From Paraglomus occultum (Eukaryota > Glomeromycota > Glomeromycetes > Paraglomerales > Paraglomeraceae): DNA of 16,349 nucleotides. Made by a program: the position numbers and the translations under genes. The stretch lies in assembly GCA_910592205.1 (NCBI GenBank), contig CAJVPJ010000806.1, positions 1 through 16,349 of the forward strand. Reading direction: 5' to 3'. Below the pieces are notes generated by a model that searched no databases, was not told the DNA's origin, and worked only from the letters and a program-made list of their open reading frames with translations. Of this stretch, positions 9,422 through 16,349 are shown in pieces (positions within the stretch are counted from its first letter, which is position 1; each line of letters starts with the position of its first letter).

Positions 9422-10430
9422 ATTAAAGGTTAAGTTCCATATGGAACATGCTTGTTGATGACGCGTTTCAGTTTGCTGTTTACGAAATAATTCGCTAAAT
9501 AGTCTAAAGCATAAACATCGTCAGCGCAAAATGAATTAGTATTGTAACCAGAGTTGAATGCTCCTAAAACATCCACATAGCTATGCACCATTTCCATTGA
9601 AGACATAATTGTATTTGATGATTATAATAGATTTACCATATAAATCCAGTAATAAAGGAAAGACATCAGCTCTGATATCCAACGTGCCATCAAACTCTGA
9701 GCGTCAATTGTCTCGAACGTCGCGCTGTCAGTTTATCGACTCGCGATGGTTAATCCAAGACTAATACTTGAACATGATACATTGCCCACGGAGACCTCCC
9801 GCTCGTCTGCAGGCGGGTAGTCAAGCATATAGGTAATTGTTAGCATCCCATTAATTCTAACAACATAACCCTCGAGTAGCCAGACGCATATTGTTGGTGT
9901 AAAGGTTCATTGAGATTCTACGGCCTGCATTTTCAGCATGTAGTTGGACAACTGAAGGAATAGTTATGAATAAATAGTGATTAATAATTTCTTGCGTTGA
10001 ACCATCACAACAATACATATAGCACCTGATAGAAAATATAACATGCCTGGACCATCGCCGTCAAATCCGTCTCGTATGTCGTCACGAATAACTCATACCA
10101 ATGTCCACCCGCATTTTCTAGATTCAATAAAAAGTGAAGAGATGTTTCCAATGTCTTTGTAAAAAATGCAGACTCGAGGACACCTTCCAATTATAGTAGA
10201 CAATTCGTTTTGTGAATGCGAATATCCTACAGGCGTCAGCCAAATAACCGATCCTCCAATTTTGACCTCGTAACCTATACGTTGTTTCACTGCAATATTA
10301 AGAAAGCAATAAATTAATATGATGAATGATAAGATCACAGTACTCTAATATAATTTCATTGAATCACCAAACTTACCCCGTGCTGAACATCCCATGGTCA
10401 CTCGAGCAAAATGTCGCGTATACACTAATA
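9422..10430 (-). pseudogene. Broken multi-segment coding trace, unknown (membrane?) protein
   Basis: Several protein-like pieces lie in order on the minus strand, downstream of the kinase relic. First comes HFARVTMGCSAR, ending at GTAAGT (about 10380). An acceptor TTAATATTGCAG (about 10290) then leads into VKQRIGYEVKIGGSVIWL and PVGYSHSQNELSTIIG. After a frame change come LESAFFTKTLETSLHFLLNL and GHWYELFVTTYETD. In a further frame is a hydrophobic run, GMLYFLSGAICIVVMVQRK, that looks like a membrane segment with a basic end. Nearer 9700 is EFDGTLDIRADVFPLLLDLY before a GTAAAT site. Around 9425-9610 there is ALDYLANYFVNSKLKRVI, ending HVPYGT and a stop. These may be one gene or two. The frame is broken at least twice. 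I do not recognise the family. Confidence 0.35.
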
Positions 10431-10459
10431 ACGACAATTAGTCGCTACGTAAATATATA

Positions 10460-10590
10460 TATACAGTATATTCCGTATCCAACCTTCTGGTGGATTTAGC
10501 ATGCAGCAATCAAGTACAGTTTCTTAATATAATCCCATCGTAATGTGCTCTCCCGCAATACACGTTAACCACCGTGCTTCACTCTTCTAA
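10460..10590 (-). pseudogene. PSK relic: C-terminal end of the kinase domain (tentative)
   Basis: After an acceptor-like TTTGGTTAG (about 10590), the minus strand reads DYIKKLYLIAAC. After a frame change it reads CMLNPPEGWIRNILY, which resembles the alphaH segment (DLI..ML.P..R.TI..IL.HPW) that closes protein kinase domains. The terminal HPW motif is not visible, and the arginine expected after the Pro-rich turn is absent. The position directly after the C-lobe exon supports the assignment, although the sequence alone is weak. Confidence 0.45.
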
Positions 10591-10726
10591 CCAAAGATGA
10601 TTAAGTTCAAATATTGTTTTTTATAAGATCGATGAAATCTGTAAAAAATTTTGCAGTTAAACAATATGTAAATAAAAATGTATTATGAATAACCTTTGCC
10701 CCACATAACGATACGTAAGTTCATAC

Positions 10727-10857
10727 CTTCTGACAATATACGGAATACGTAAATCTCTTGAGAGAATCTCACTTATATTATAGATGGATTCTCTCCGTAT
10801 AACATAACAAGACCCAGATATCCGTGGAGGGCCATCATATTCCCGACCAGTCAACAA
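10727..10857 (-). pseudogene. PSK relic: kinase C-lobe exon
   Basis: The exon is bounded by TTCATTTAG and GTATGA. It starts LLTGREYDGP, continues in a second frame STDIWVL, in a third frame VMLYGENP, and returns to the first frame with YNISEILSRDLRIPYIV. These match the fungal PSK C-lobe order (Y.G...DIWALG, LLYT, ENPFYN.DEI, LRIPY). The DIW motif contains the conserved alphaF aspartate. At least three frame changes occur within 131 bases, and the VLG glycine plus roughly four residues before ENP are lost. Confidence 0.8.
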
Positions 10858-10941
10858 CTAAATGAACAAAAATTGCTCATGTTAACACATAATACACTTC
10901 CATTACATATACATTAACTATTCTTTATGTTCGCATCTTAC

Positions 10942-11235
10942 CTCAGACGCAGCATAATCCAAATTTCCACAGAATGTTTGCCTTCTTGAATATATGCAAC
11001 ACTCCAAAATCAATCAACTGTATGTTACCATCCTCATCCAAAATAACATTCTCGTCTTTGATATCCCTATGCACGACATTATTCTTGTGCAAATGCCCAA
11101 CCGCACAGGCAACTTGTCAGAATATCGATTTGATTCAGTTTCAGGCATCGAAGCGTCCAGTTCTATGTATTCAAACAAGCCCATTCCGGTCCGTGGAGAT
11201 TTAAATGTAGTAATGGTTTGTCTTCAAAAAGTTGA
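10942..11235 (-). pseudogene. PSK relic: catalytic-loop and activation-segment exon
   Basis: The exon starts after AATAAACAG and ends before GTAAGA. It reads FEDKPLLHLNLHGP, then after a frame change GMGLFEYIELDASMPETES, then (third frame) [32 protein letters not shown] and IQLIDFG. The HRD aspartate codon lies at 11063-11065, the paired lysine at 11057-11059 and the DFG aspartate at 11009-11011. The stop (TGA, 11117-11119) replaces the arginine of the family motif IFRQ. After DFG the frame changes again and reads [15 protein letters not shown], the P+1 side of the activation loop. Only 28 bases separate DFG from the TFCG codons, about 8 to 11 fewer than usual, so the activation segment is shortened. 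The catalytic residues themselves are preserved. Confidence 0.9.
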
Positions 11236-11337
11236 CTGTTTATTGAAAGAGGGGCGGGGAGAATAATAAATACATAATCCCAAATAACAAACTCGTGATA
11301 CATGATGCAACGGCATTCTTTTTAGATACGTACTCAC

Positions 11338-11477
11338 GTGTACTATATTTGGATGAGAGAGTTGCCGGAGTGTGTGGAGAATGTGTATCTCTGACGGAAT
11401 ATTTCCGAGTACTCATGAGGTATCCACCTGTCAACAAGAATCCTTGACTTGAAGACAAACTTTAATACCACTAGTTA
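11338..11477 (-). pseudogene. PSK relic: beta3/alphaC exon of the kinase
   Basis: The exon is bounded by an acceptor TTATTATAG and a donor GTGAGT. Its first half reads LKFVFKSRILVDRW in one frame, with the Lys expected for the VAIK-type position. Its second half reads GNIPSEIHILHTLRQLSHPN and then IVH in another frame, giving the alphaC glutamate (PSEI) and the HPNIV turn. About four residues (an RDRKL-like stretch in the family) are missing or scrambled at the frame change near 11400. The two halves together leave no doubt about the family. The exon is not translatable as one frame. Confidence 0.8.
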
Positions 11478-11572
11478 CTATAATAAAAACCACGTATTGT
11501 AAATCAACTTCAAAAAAAAAATACAAACCGATAGATACACGAGCCCCCAGTCGCACAAACTCGCAGACTCAC

Positions 11573-12425
11573 CTTTTCTGGATCTTTCTTATTGTATGCC
11601 AACTTGACAATTCCATAAGCACATTCTCCCAAGATGCGCAGGGTCTTGTAGTTTTTGCACGAGTAACGGCCGAATCAAATTGAGAATCAAACGATTCTTC
11701 CCCTGAAGAAATTACCGATGGATTAAACATCAGCTGACGTACCATCCTCGGCCACATGCGTTGGAGGTCTTCCACCAGCTCGGCCAGGAATTTCGACATT
11801 GAGACTTTTCTCCATCATCGCTACTGCTCTGCTCATCGTCCAGAGTTTCCCCTGTCTGCATTGCTTTTTCGGTCTTTGTCTCGTCATCTTTCTTGAATCG
11901 GCCATGGTAGGTCATTTTCGTATCCAGGCTCCTGTCGTAGGTTATCCATAATGTACGCAACGGCTCGTCAGCATGTTCGACTATTCGCATCTGTATATCA
12001 ACACTAAATTCGGTCCCATCTCTATGACCGTGGTAATACTAGACGACCCGCGGGGAGACGTGAAAATTTTCGCGCTCGATACGTCATTAGAATATGTCGA
12101 CTTGAGCAAGATCGCGGAACGCACTCTCAGGTATTACGGTTCCTTCGACTAGGTCGTGCCCTGATTTCAACATATCGTTCAAGCCCGGAAATTGTCGTAA
12201 CAAAGACTATATATTCTTCTTTCCGATCAATGCATGTCCACTTGTCCCAAACAAATATTCTTACTACAAGCATGAATAATCCCCGACGAATAAGCAGTAA
12301 CAACCCCAACAATAGGCGAGATAAAAACGATTTGAACCGATATACGTTAACTGCATCTGATCCCGGTTCAATTTTTTGATGAACCGTCCGCGAATGCAGA
12401 ATTGTTTCGTGTTTAGATATAAAGC
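11573..12425 (-). pseudogene. PSK relic: PAS-2 region, acidic linker and glycine loop
   Basis: The order is: HETILHSRTVHQKIEPGSDA; SPIVGVVTAYSSGIIHACSK (12319 downward), the core strand of the PAS fold; ALIGKK, then in another frame YSLCYDNFPGLNDMLKSG and ESAFRDLA (about 12110-12212). Then come two close stops (TAA TGA near 12085), a frame change, and HRDGTEFSVDIQMRIVEHAD with LWITYD. An acidic linker (DDEQSSSDDGEKS) leads through another frame change to NYKTLRILGECAYGIVKLAY, ending PEK|GTGAGT at 11573. In the kinase glycine loop GxGxxG the second glycine is Cys here (GECAYG), which would impair ATP binding even if the frame were restored. Confidence 0.75.
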
Positions 12426-12602
12426 TGTTATATCGGTTCCTTCCAATTCTTCAGCGAGACAACTGTAGAAGCCTTTGGGTCACCAGATGCTTTGAGAATT
12501 ATTCCCTAAGTAAAGAACCACACCGGTTAAAACAAAAGGATTGGAGAAAACGCGATAGAAGGTCAAGGAAATTCTGCAGACAAACCTCTTGATTGATCCA
12601 TT

Positions 12603-12885
12603 GTTAATTCGACAATTTTTGAAATATCCAAATAATTATAGAATTGCCGCAAGCATCCTTTTCCCTTGAGCCATAAGAAGCAGCCGACACCTCATAATTT
12701 TCTTTTATATCGGTACCCATAAAGAGATTGTGTGAATAAGAGCATGAAAATATCCCGACGAGAGAACACCCCCTTTCCTCTTATAATATTTACGATTTTA
12801 CCACATGCCAATACCGATTCATTCTCATCGTCGTTTTCTACCTCGTCAAAGTCTTGACCTGCGTTTTTGAATCAAGAGCCTTGAT
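12603..12885 (-). pseudogene. PSK relic: PAS-1 region
   Basis: Reading down the minus strand: DFDEVENDDENESVLACGKI then VNIIRGKG, which matches the fungal PSK segment VL.CGK.V.I...G. Next comes VSAAS, followed after a frame change by LWLKGK and then GNSIIIWIF, ending KIVELTMDQSRG before GTTTGT. In fungal PSKs the same order (SAASLWLKEK, then a GN..YIWIFEEI-like strand) forms the end of the first PAS unit. The intervening 12720-12790 does not translate sensibly and may be an intron or decayed. The first half of this PAS unit was not found. Assignment rests on remembered family patterns. Confidence 0.6.
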
Positions 12886-12890
12886 ACTGC

Positions 12891-13853
12891 ATAGTTTTTC
12901 TTACATCAGACATTGAAGTAACTGTTCAATTTCTCGCGCAGAAAATTTTGACACGTGGATTTGTGTAACAGTATAAAGTTAATTTTTATTTTAATTAAGA
13001 TTAAACCAACAAAGTGACGAGAGATTCTTTTATTCACCAGCTTTGGGATATGAACTTGAAGCGATGAGTTCAAATATTCCAGTGATAATTTTTTCTTTTT
13101 ATTAGTAACCCTCATCAGTAATCTCGAACAAACTACAAGACTTTTTTATCATTTTAAATCTCAGAATGTCACCTAATTTTGCATTTAATAATTGTATTTC
13201 CATACTTGCGAGTAAGAGAGGGTCTCCATTGACCCTCGTACGACTGTAGCGGCGGCGAGGGATAATAGATTGGTCAAACCTTGAGGCAGTTGCGTTTGTC
13301 AACATGCTGTAAGTTGTCAAACTGTATTTAGCACAAATTCTGGACTCTGTATTATATGAGTAAGACCGTTGAAATAGAGCAGAGATATCGCGTCTCTTTC
13401 TCGTTTATGGTGGCTGCGAATTTATAAAAATAACCTCTTCTTAGTTTTCCGCAAAATTAAATAAATTGACGGTTTGGGAGCGGATTTGGATATTTCGCTG
13501 GGATCTCGGTAATTGAGATTCTGACTTTGTCTCTAATTTGGCATTTTCTGCTTGAGCTATCAATGGCTTCAATCAACTCATTTGACTTCTTACTGTTTCT
13601 GGCTACGATCTCATTCGTGACTGTTTAATCTCAAAGGCTTAATGGCATCGTCGATTGTCTTCATTAATAACTTCGTCTGACTTGCTATGGCTTCATTTGA
13701 CACGTTATTTTTGATGACGTTTGACCTATCGCTTTTTCATGCCTCGTTCGATTTGCCGTCGGGATATGTACCTCTTCTTATGGTTGTCCTTTAACAACTT
13801 CCTTCAGCTTGTCGTTGTGAGTATCATTAAATTCTTCAACTGGTTTGCTGTCG
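12891..13853 (-). other. No clear gene; possible decayed coding on the minus strand
   Basis: Minus-strand pieces such as SYEGQWRPSLTRKYGN (about 13190-13240) and SNELIEAIDSSSRKC (13540-13580) look protein-like but cannot be joined. The first could belong to the N-terminal part of the PSK relic. The second, with SNEAIASQTKLLMKTIDDAI (about 13640-13700), may be downstream sequence of the bromodomain relic. There are many stops and no supported limits. Confidence 0.25.
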
Positions 13854-14027
13854 GTCAACTGGTTCGTAAAATGGATAAGCATATGGAGTATGTTGTTTTT
13901 TCTTAAACTCTCTAATAATTGCGCGAAGAAATTTCATCTCTGCATCTCTCTTTTTTGATACGCTTCCCTTACGAATAGAGGGCGTCTCGGGATAATCTTT
14001 AGGTGGAGGGAGTCGAATCTCTCTTTG
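13854..14027 (-). pseudogene. Fragment like BET bromodomain 2 (Bdf1/Brd family)
   Basis: The minus frame reads REIRLPPPKDYPETP, a basic stretch, then AEMKFLRAIIREFKKKQ and HTPYAYPFYEPVD. Known family pattern: in BET proteins a basic linker with a P..KD.P motif precedes the second bromodomain. That domain opens with helix Z (L+FC..I++EL..KK) followed by Y..PFY.PVD, where the PF belongs to the WPF-shelf region (Trp is Tyr here, as is common in fungal copies). BET proteins bind acetylated histones in the nucleus. After PVD the frame meets TGA within six codons, and no LGLPDY, PMDL or NCY..N motifs follow, so about four fifths of the domain, including the acetyl-lysine-binding Asn, is absent. No donor site is obvious after PVD. 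The fragment is short and the assignment rests on pattern memory. Confidence 0.6.
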
Positions 14028-14299
14028 AACATTGTTTGCTGATACTTATCAACTTCTTTTGTTCTTCTCGCGATCAACCACTACCGTTGTTGCAGTATTT
14101 GACTTTGCCGCTCTACAGATGCCTTTATTTCAGACTCGATTCACGGTTGGCCGCCTATCGTGCCGACTGTTATCTTCTTACTCGAGTTTCTCGTTCGGCT
14201 GACTTCTTATTGCAATCGTTCGTTCGGATTTCGTTGCAGCTTTTCTTGAGCTTCTTCTATGGAAAGCTCTGATGTCTTTCATGATGTCTTTTGTGAAGA

Positions 14300-14473
14300 T
14301 TAGATGTGTCGTAGTTCCCGAACCATGGTTTTGACTTGGCCGTCGTCTGATAAAGCTCGAAAGCTTTCCGATCGTATTTTTTCTACGCCTTTCCCTCTAT
14401 AATAAAAACATGCAAGAGTGTATTGTCCCATAAGATGGCCTTGTGCTGCAGCCTTTTGATAGTATTCTGCATC
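14300..14473 (-). pseudogene. Sel1-like repeat fragment
   Basis: The minus frame reads AEYYQKAAAQGHLMGQYTLA and then CFYYRGKGVEK (14473-14378). This is a complete Sel1-like unit by the usual pattern (A..WY.KAA.QG...AQ..LG..Y..G.GV). The frame then degrades and stops at 14300-14302. No second unit was found. A functional Sel1 protein has several tandem units that form an alpha-solenoid used in protein interaction, so a lone unit with no start codon is a fragment. Sel1 proteins are very abundant in arbuscular mycorrhizal fungi (known), often joined to kinases, which suits the proposed source. Its upstream edge abuts the rRNA fragment. Confidence 0.65.
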
Positions 14474-14482
14474 CGTGTGATA

Positions 14483-14586
14483 ATTTCACGTACTGTTTTA
14501 CTCTCTTTTCAAAGTTCTTTTCATCTTTCCCTCACGGTACTTGTTTGCTATCGGTCTCTCACCAATATTTAGCCTTAGATGGAGTT
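14483..14586 (-). rRNA. 28S rRNA fragment (segment between D1 and D2), isolated
   Basis: Read on the minus strand, the segment starts AACTCCATCTAAGGCTAAAT, continues ATTGGTGAGAGACCGATAGC, then AAACAAGTACCGTGAGGGAA, AGATGAAAAGAACTTTGAAA and AGAGAGTAAAACAGTACGTG, ending AAATT. This is the strongly conserved core of the large-subunit rRNA, about 300-430 bases from its 5' end. The GATGAAAAGAAC and AAAACAGTACGTGAAATT details are the fungal form; insects have GTTGAAAAGAAC and AAGAGTACGTGAAACC. Compared with the fungal consensus I remember, it differs at about three sites. Neither flank continues as rRNA: D2 sequence is absent and the upstream side does not match D1. It is therefore a non-functional fragment rather than an rRNA gene. 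Confidence 0.9.
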
Positions 14587-14824
14587 CGGCACTAGACTAC
14601 TCATCTCCCACTTTCTAGAATAAATTCAGACCTGTAGAAGCAGTCACTGTACTCAATGTCATCTGAGACCTTGTCGGAAAGCCCAGCCGAAGTAAGGGCG
14701 ATGAATTCCCGACGTCGCCACTCCAAAAATTCGTTGACCATGCATTCTCAATAGTCTAGAGACGACTGAGACTTGTGGGTATGAATGTTTGTGAAGTCGG
14801 ATAGAGTGTTATCTGGTAATTAAT

Positions 14825-14949
14825 TTATAGAAGAGCGAACTTTGATGGCAGCATGGTGCTTGTATTCGTGGGCTGAGTGAGGAGATCGTCCCAAACTAAG
14901 ATTGACCTTTGGTTAAGTTGCGCTAATGTTGGGATTACCATAGCCTGGC
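14825..14949 (-). other. Possible exon, unknown protein
   Basis: After a strong acceptor-like site (TTTTCTTTTCTTTAG), the minus strand has an open frame beginning QAMVIPTLAQLNQRS, then ILVWDDLLTQPTNTS, then MLPSKFALL and a TAA. The pyrimidine tract and protein-like composition support an exon, but it is short, no upstream exon was found, and the family is not recognised. It lies on the same strand as the other relics. Confidence 0.25.
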
Positions 14950-15376
14950 CTAAAGAAAAGAAAAATTCCGTGAGTCCTTCTGGATGGGTAATATGGGCTG
15001 CACATACTAATCCTATCTTACGACAGAATACATGTCCGTAACATGACTCTCCAACTAATTACCATTTATCATGCAAATCCGTGTTGATTAGTGTTATTTC
15101 CTGCTTGGATAACGTCATTACTTGGTTGTCAAAACGTTTGAGTTGTTGGGCTTGTCGAAAACATTAGGCCATTAAAGCGGTTGCTTTATAGTTGCTTGCT
15201 ATGTTATAGAACGAAAAACAAAATTGATGTGATTAGAATCCGCAATGTTATATTAGGATTCGCGGTCAGCTTCGCCTCAACTCTATATTGAAACCTTCTC
15301 TATCACCGCCTATCATCGCCCACAACATATTGATCAGTTCTATTCATTTCTTTCTTTCGTTCACCCTGTCTATATC

Positions 15377-15386
15377 GGGGGGGGGG
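15377..15386 (+). repeat. Homopolymer run of ten G
   Basis: Ten consecutive G residues are followed by TGTGTC and preceded by TATATC. Such a run is unusual in this AT-rich window and is prone to length error in sequencing. Confidence 0.9.
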
Positions 15387-15533
15387 TGTGTCTTTATTAT
15401 TATTAATGAGCGCTTGTGTACGTACCGGCGTATTGACATGCCTTGAAACGGTCTATTTGTGAGCCAGCGGACGCAATTTTTTAGTGCGCCATTCTCTCAG
15501 AACCAAGTATGGCACGAATGCCGACAACCGAAA

Positions 15534-15547
15534 GGTGCAAATGCACC
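15534..15547. repeat. Short palindrome GGTGCA-AA-TGCACC
   Basis: Six-base arms GGTGCA (15534-15539) and TGCACC (15542-15547) are separated by AA. The flanks extend as AA and CTT, giving near-complementary outer bases. It is a possible protein-binding dyad or chance. Confidence 0.5.
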
Positions 15548-15568
15548 CTTACAACGTTCTTGAAGTAG

Positions 15569-15628
15569 GTAATAGTTAATTACCCACAGCCCTTTGTTGT
15601 AATAGTTAAACTAAGCACAGCCTTTCAA
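15569..15628 (+). repeat. Two-copy imperfect 30-bp tandem repeat
   Basis: GTAATAGTTAA starts at 15569 and again at 15599. Both copies continue, after a divergent 6-7 base centre, with ACAGCC and TTT. The period is 30 bases. It is a simple local duplication with no evident function. Confidence 0.7.
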
Positions 15629-16349
15629 TGCTACGATCAACAATCATGTGATATTTATGCTTGAAGATAATAACAGTGACCAAAATTTTTTAAGAAACCA
15701 GAGGCATTGAATACGAGCTATTATCCCACTCGTTCTTACAAGATATTAAACAGCAACATTTTCAACGATTGATAAAGCCATCTTTCCTTATTGTAAGGTT
15801 TTTTTATGATACTAATACCAACAAATCAATACGCGTTTGAAGATCGACGAATAGAAGCTCTTCGTATATTGCAGTTTTGAATCATTATTAGTATTATCAT
15901 ATCCTTGATTAAACCGCTTTATAAGATTTCGTCTGAAATGTTAAATAGGTTATGAGAAAGTCATATAAGCGAATACATTTTTGCATACTGGATACCACAA
16001 TAGTAAGCTATTTTAGCCAAGCTTTTTGCAAATACTGCGACGAATCACTTTTTATTGAGGTAGAGGAGGAGGAGTCTAGATCAATTACCCTTATCCAAAG
16101 AAGATGTAGAAATGTAATTTTTGGTTTAATACATAGTAATAGTATTACAGTCATACCTCTTTTAAATCCCCACCCTTTAATATCCCAACCTCGAATATAT
16201 CCCACCTGCGAAGCGGGACGAATTTCCTCTATTGTATTTCATATAAATTTACCTCATTAGTGTCCCCTTCAGATATCCCTATCCCCGATATTTTTGCCGT
16301 CCCAAATTCCCATATCGTATAATAATCTATTATTATCATACCTCGGTTA

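Larger units (their letters stand above)
10450..12890 (-). pseudogene. Decayed PAS-domain Ser/Thr kinase, fungal PSK1/PSK2 type
   Basis: Family role (known): PAS kinases are cytosolic Ser/Thr kinases with N-terminal PAS sensing regions and a C-terminal kinase domain. In yeast they direct sugar flux and translation. Seen here, in order on the minus strand: a PAS-1 trace (12620-12880), a PAS-2 trace (12000-12420), a glycine loop (11573-11660), the beta3/alphaC exon (11338-11477), the catalytic exon (10942-11235), the C-lobe exon (10727-10857) and a C-terminal trace (about 10460-10590). The signatures follow fungal rather than animal enzymes ([62 protein letters not shown]). Introns of 95, 102 and 84 bases keep GT and AG. 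The frame is broken in every domain, with several stops, so a functional kinase cannot be made from it. An N-terminal extension above 12890 is possible but not resolved. Confidence 0.85.
14950..16349. other. No supported gene; AT-rich DNA with small repeats
   Basis: Open frames near the right end (15952-16260 plus; 16008-16205 minus) overlap each other and show no domain. The sequence holds a 10-base G run, a short palindrome and a two-unit tandem repeat, listed separately. Confidence 0.45.

Noticed and set aside
9425-9610. UDP-N-acetylglucosamine pyrophosphorylase (FN.G.N......PY pattern)
   Set aside because: Only scattered residues agree and the spacing is wrong.
10450-12890. Animal PASK gene (insect source)
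   Set aside because: The catalytic exon looked like PASK at first, but the motifs around it (ENP.YNISEIL, LRIPYIV, DYAASE, RILVDRW) and the 28S fragment follow the fungal form.
14483-14586. A functional 28S rRNA gene or the edge of an rDNA array
   Set aside because: Only about 104 bases match; flanks on both sides are unrelated, with a Sel1 unit on one side.
15952-16260. 102-codon plus-strand ORF at the right end
   Set aside because: Overlaps an open frame on the other strand, starts without context and has no recognisable domain.
1-16349. CRISPR array, prophage or bacterial operon
   Set aside because: No regularly spaced short repeats, no dense ORFs with ribosome binding sites, and spliceosomal intron signals are present.

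Overview
This is eukaryotic nuclear DNA, most likely from a fungus. Three observations point there. The protein-kinase relic on the minus strand follows the fungal PSK1/PSK2 (PAS kinase) pattern rather than the animal one. A roughly 105-base piece of large-subunit rRNA carries the fungal version of the segment between D1 and D2. The relic exons are separated by short GT-AG introns of about 80 to 115 bases. A Sel1-like repeat relic and the moderately AT-rich, repeat-bearing, gene-poor sequence would fit an early-diverging lineage such as an arbuscular mycorrhizal fungus (Glomeromycotina), but that is inference. No viral, bacterial, CRISPR or intact transposase gene is visible.

Layout. Positions 1-1560 hold a short unexplained ORF and a plus-strand, three-exon, phase-consistent coding trace whose family I do not recognise. 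Positions 1560-3900 are mostly unexplained, with a strong 11-bp inverted repeat at 3269-3319 and a broken coding trace at 3430-3880 that contains a perfect 20-bp in-frame direct repeat. Positions 3900-7650 are mostly non-coding in appearance, with two unrecognised ORFs (4945-5304 plus; 6457-6771 minus). Positions 7952-8363 carry three copies of a GC-rich hairpin repeat embedded in AT-rich DNA.

Positions 9420-10430 (minus) hold a broken, unrecognised coding trace with a possible membrane segment. Positions 10450-12890 (minus) hold the main find: a decayed PAS-domain serine/threonine kinase. Both PAS regions, the glycine loop, the catalytic loop, the DFG motif and the C-lobe can be followed, and the splice sites survive, but the reading frame is broken by many frameshifts and several stops. 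Positions 13854-14027 (minus) carry a fragment resembling the second bromodomain of a fungal BET (Bdf1-like) protein. Positions 14300-14586 (minus) carry a Sel1-like repeat directly abutting the 28S rRNA fragment. The rest, to 16349, holds one possible exon, small repeats and otherwise unexplained AT-rich DNA.

I see no demonstrably functional protein-coding gene. The window reads as a gene graveyard: several conserved genes remain recognisable piecewise but are broken. The main alternative is indel-rich sequencing or assembly, which would make living genes look dead. The nonsense codon in the kinase, the altered glycine loop and the shortened activation segment argue for real decay, but read-level checking is needed to settle it.
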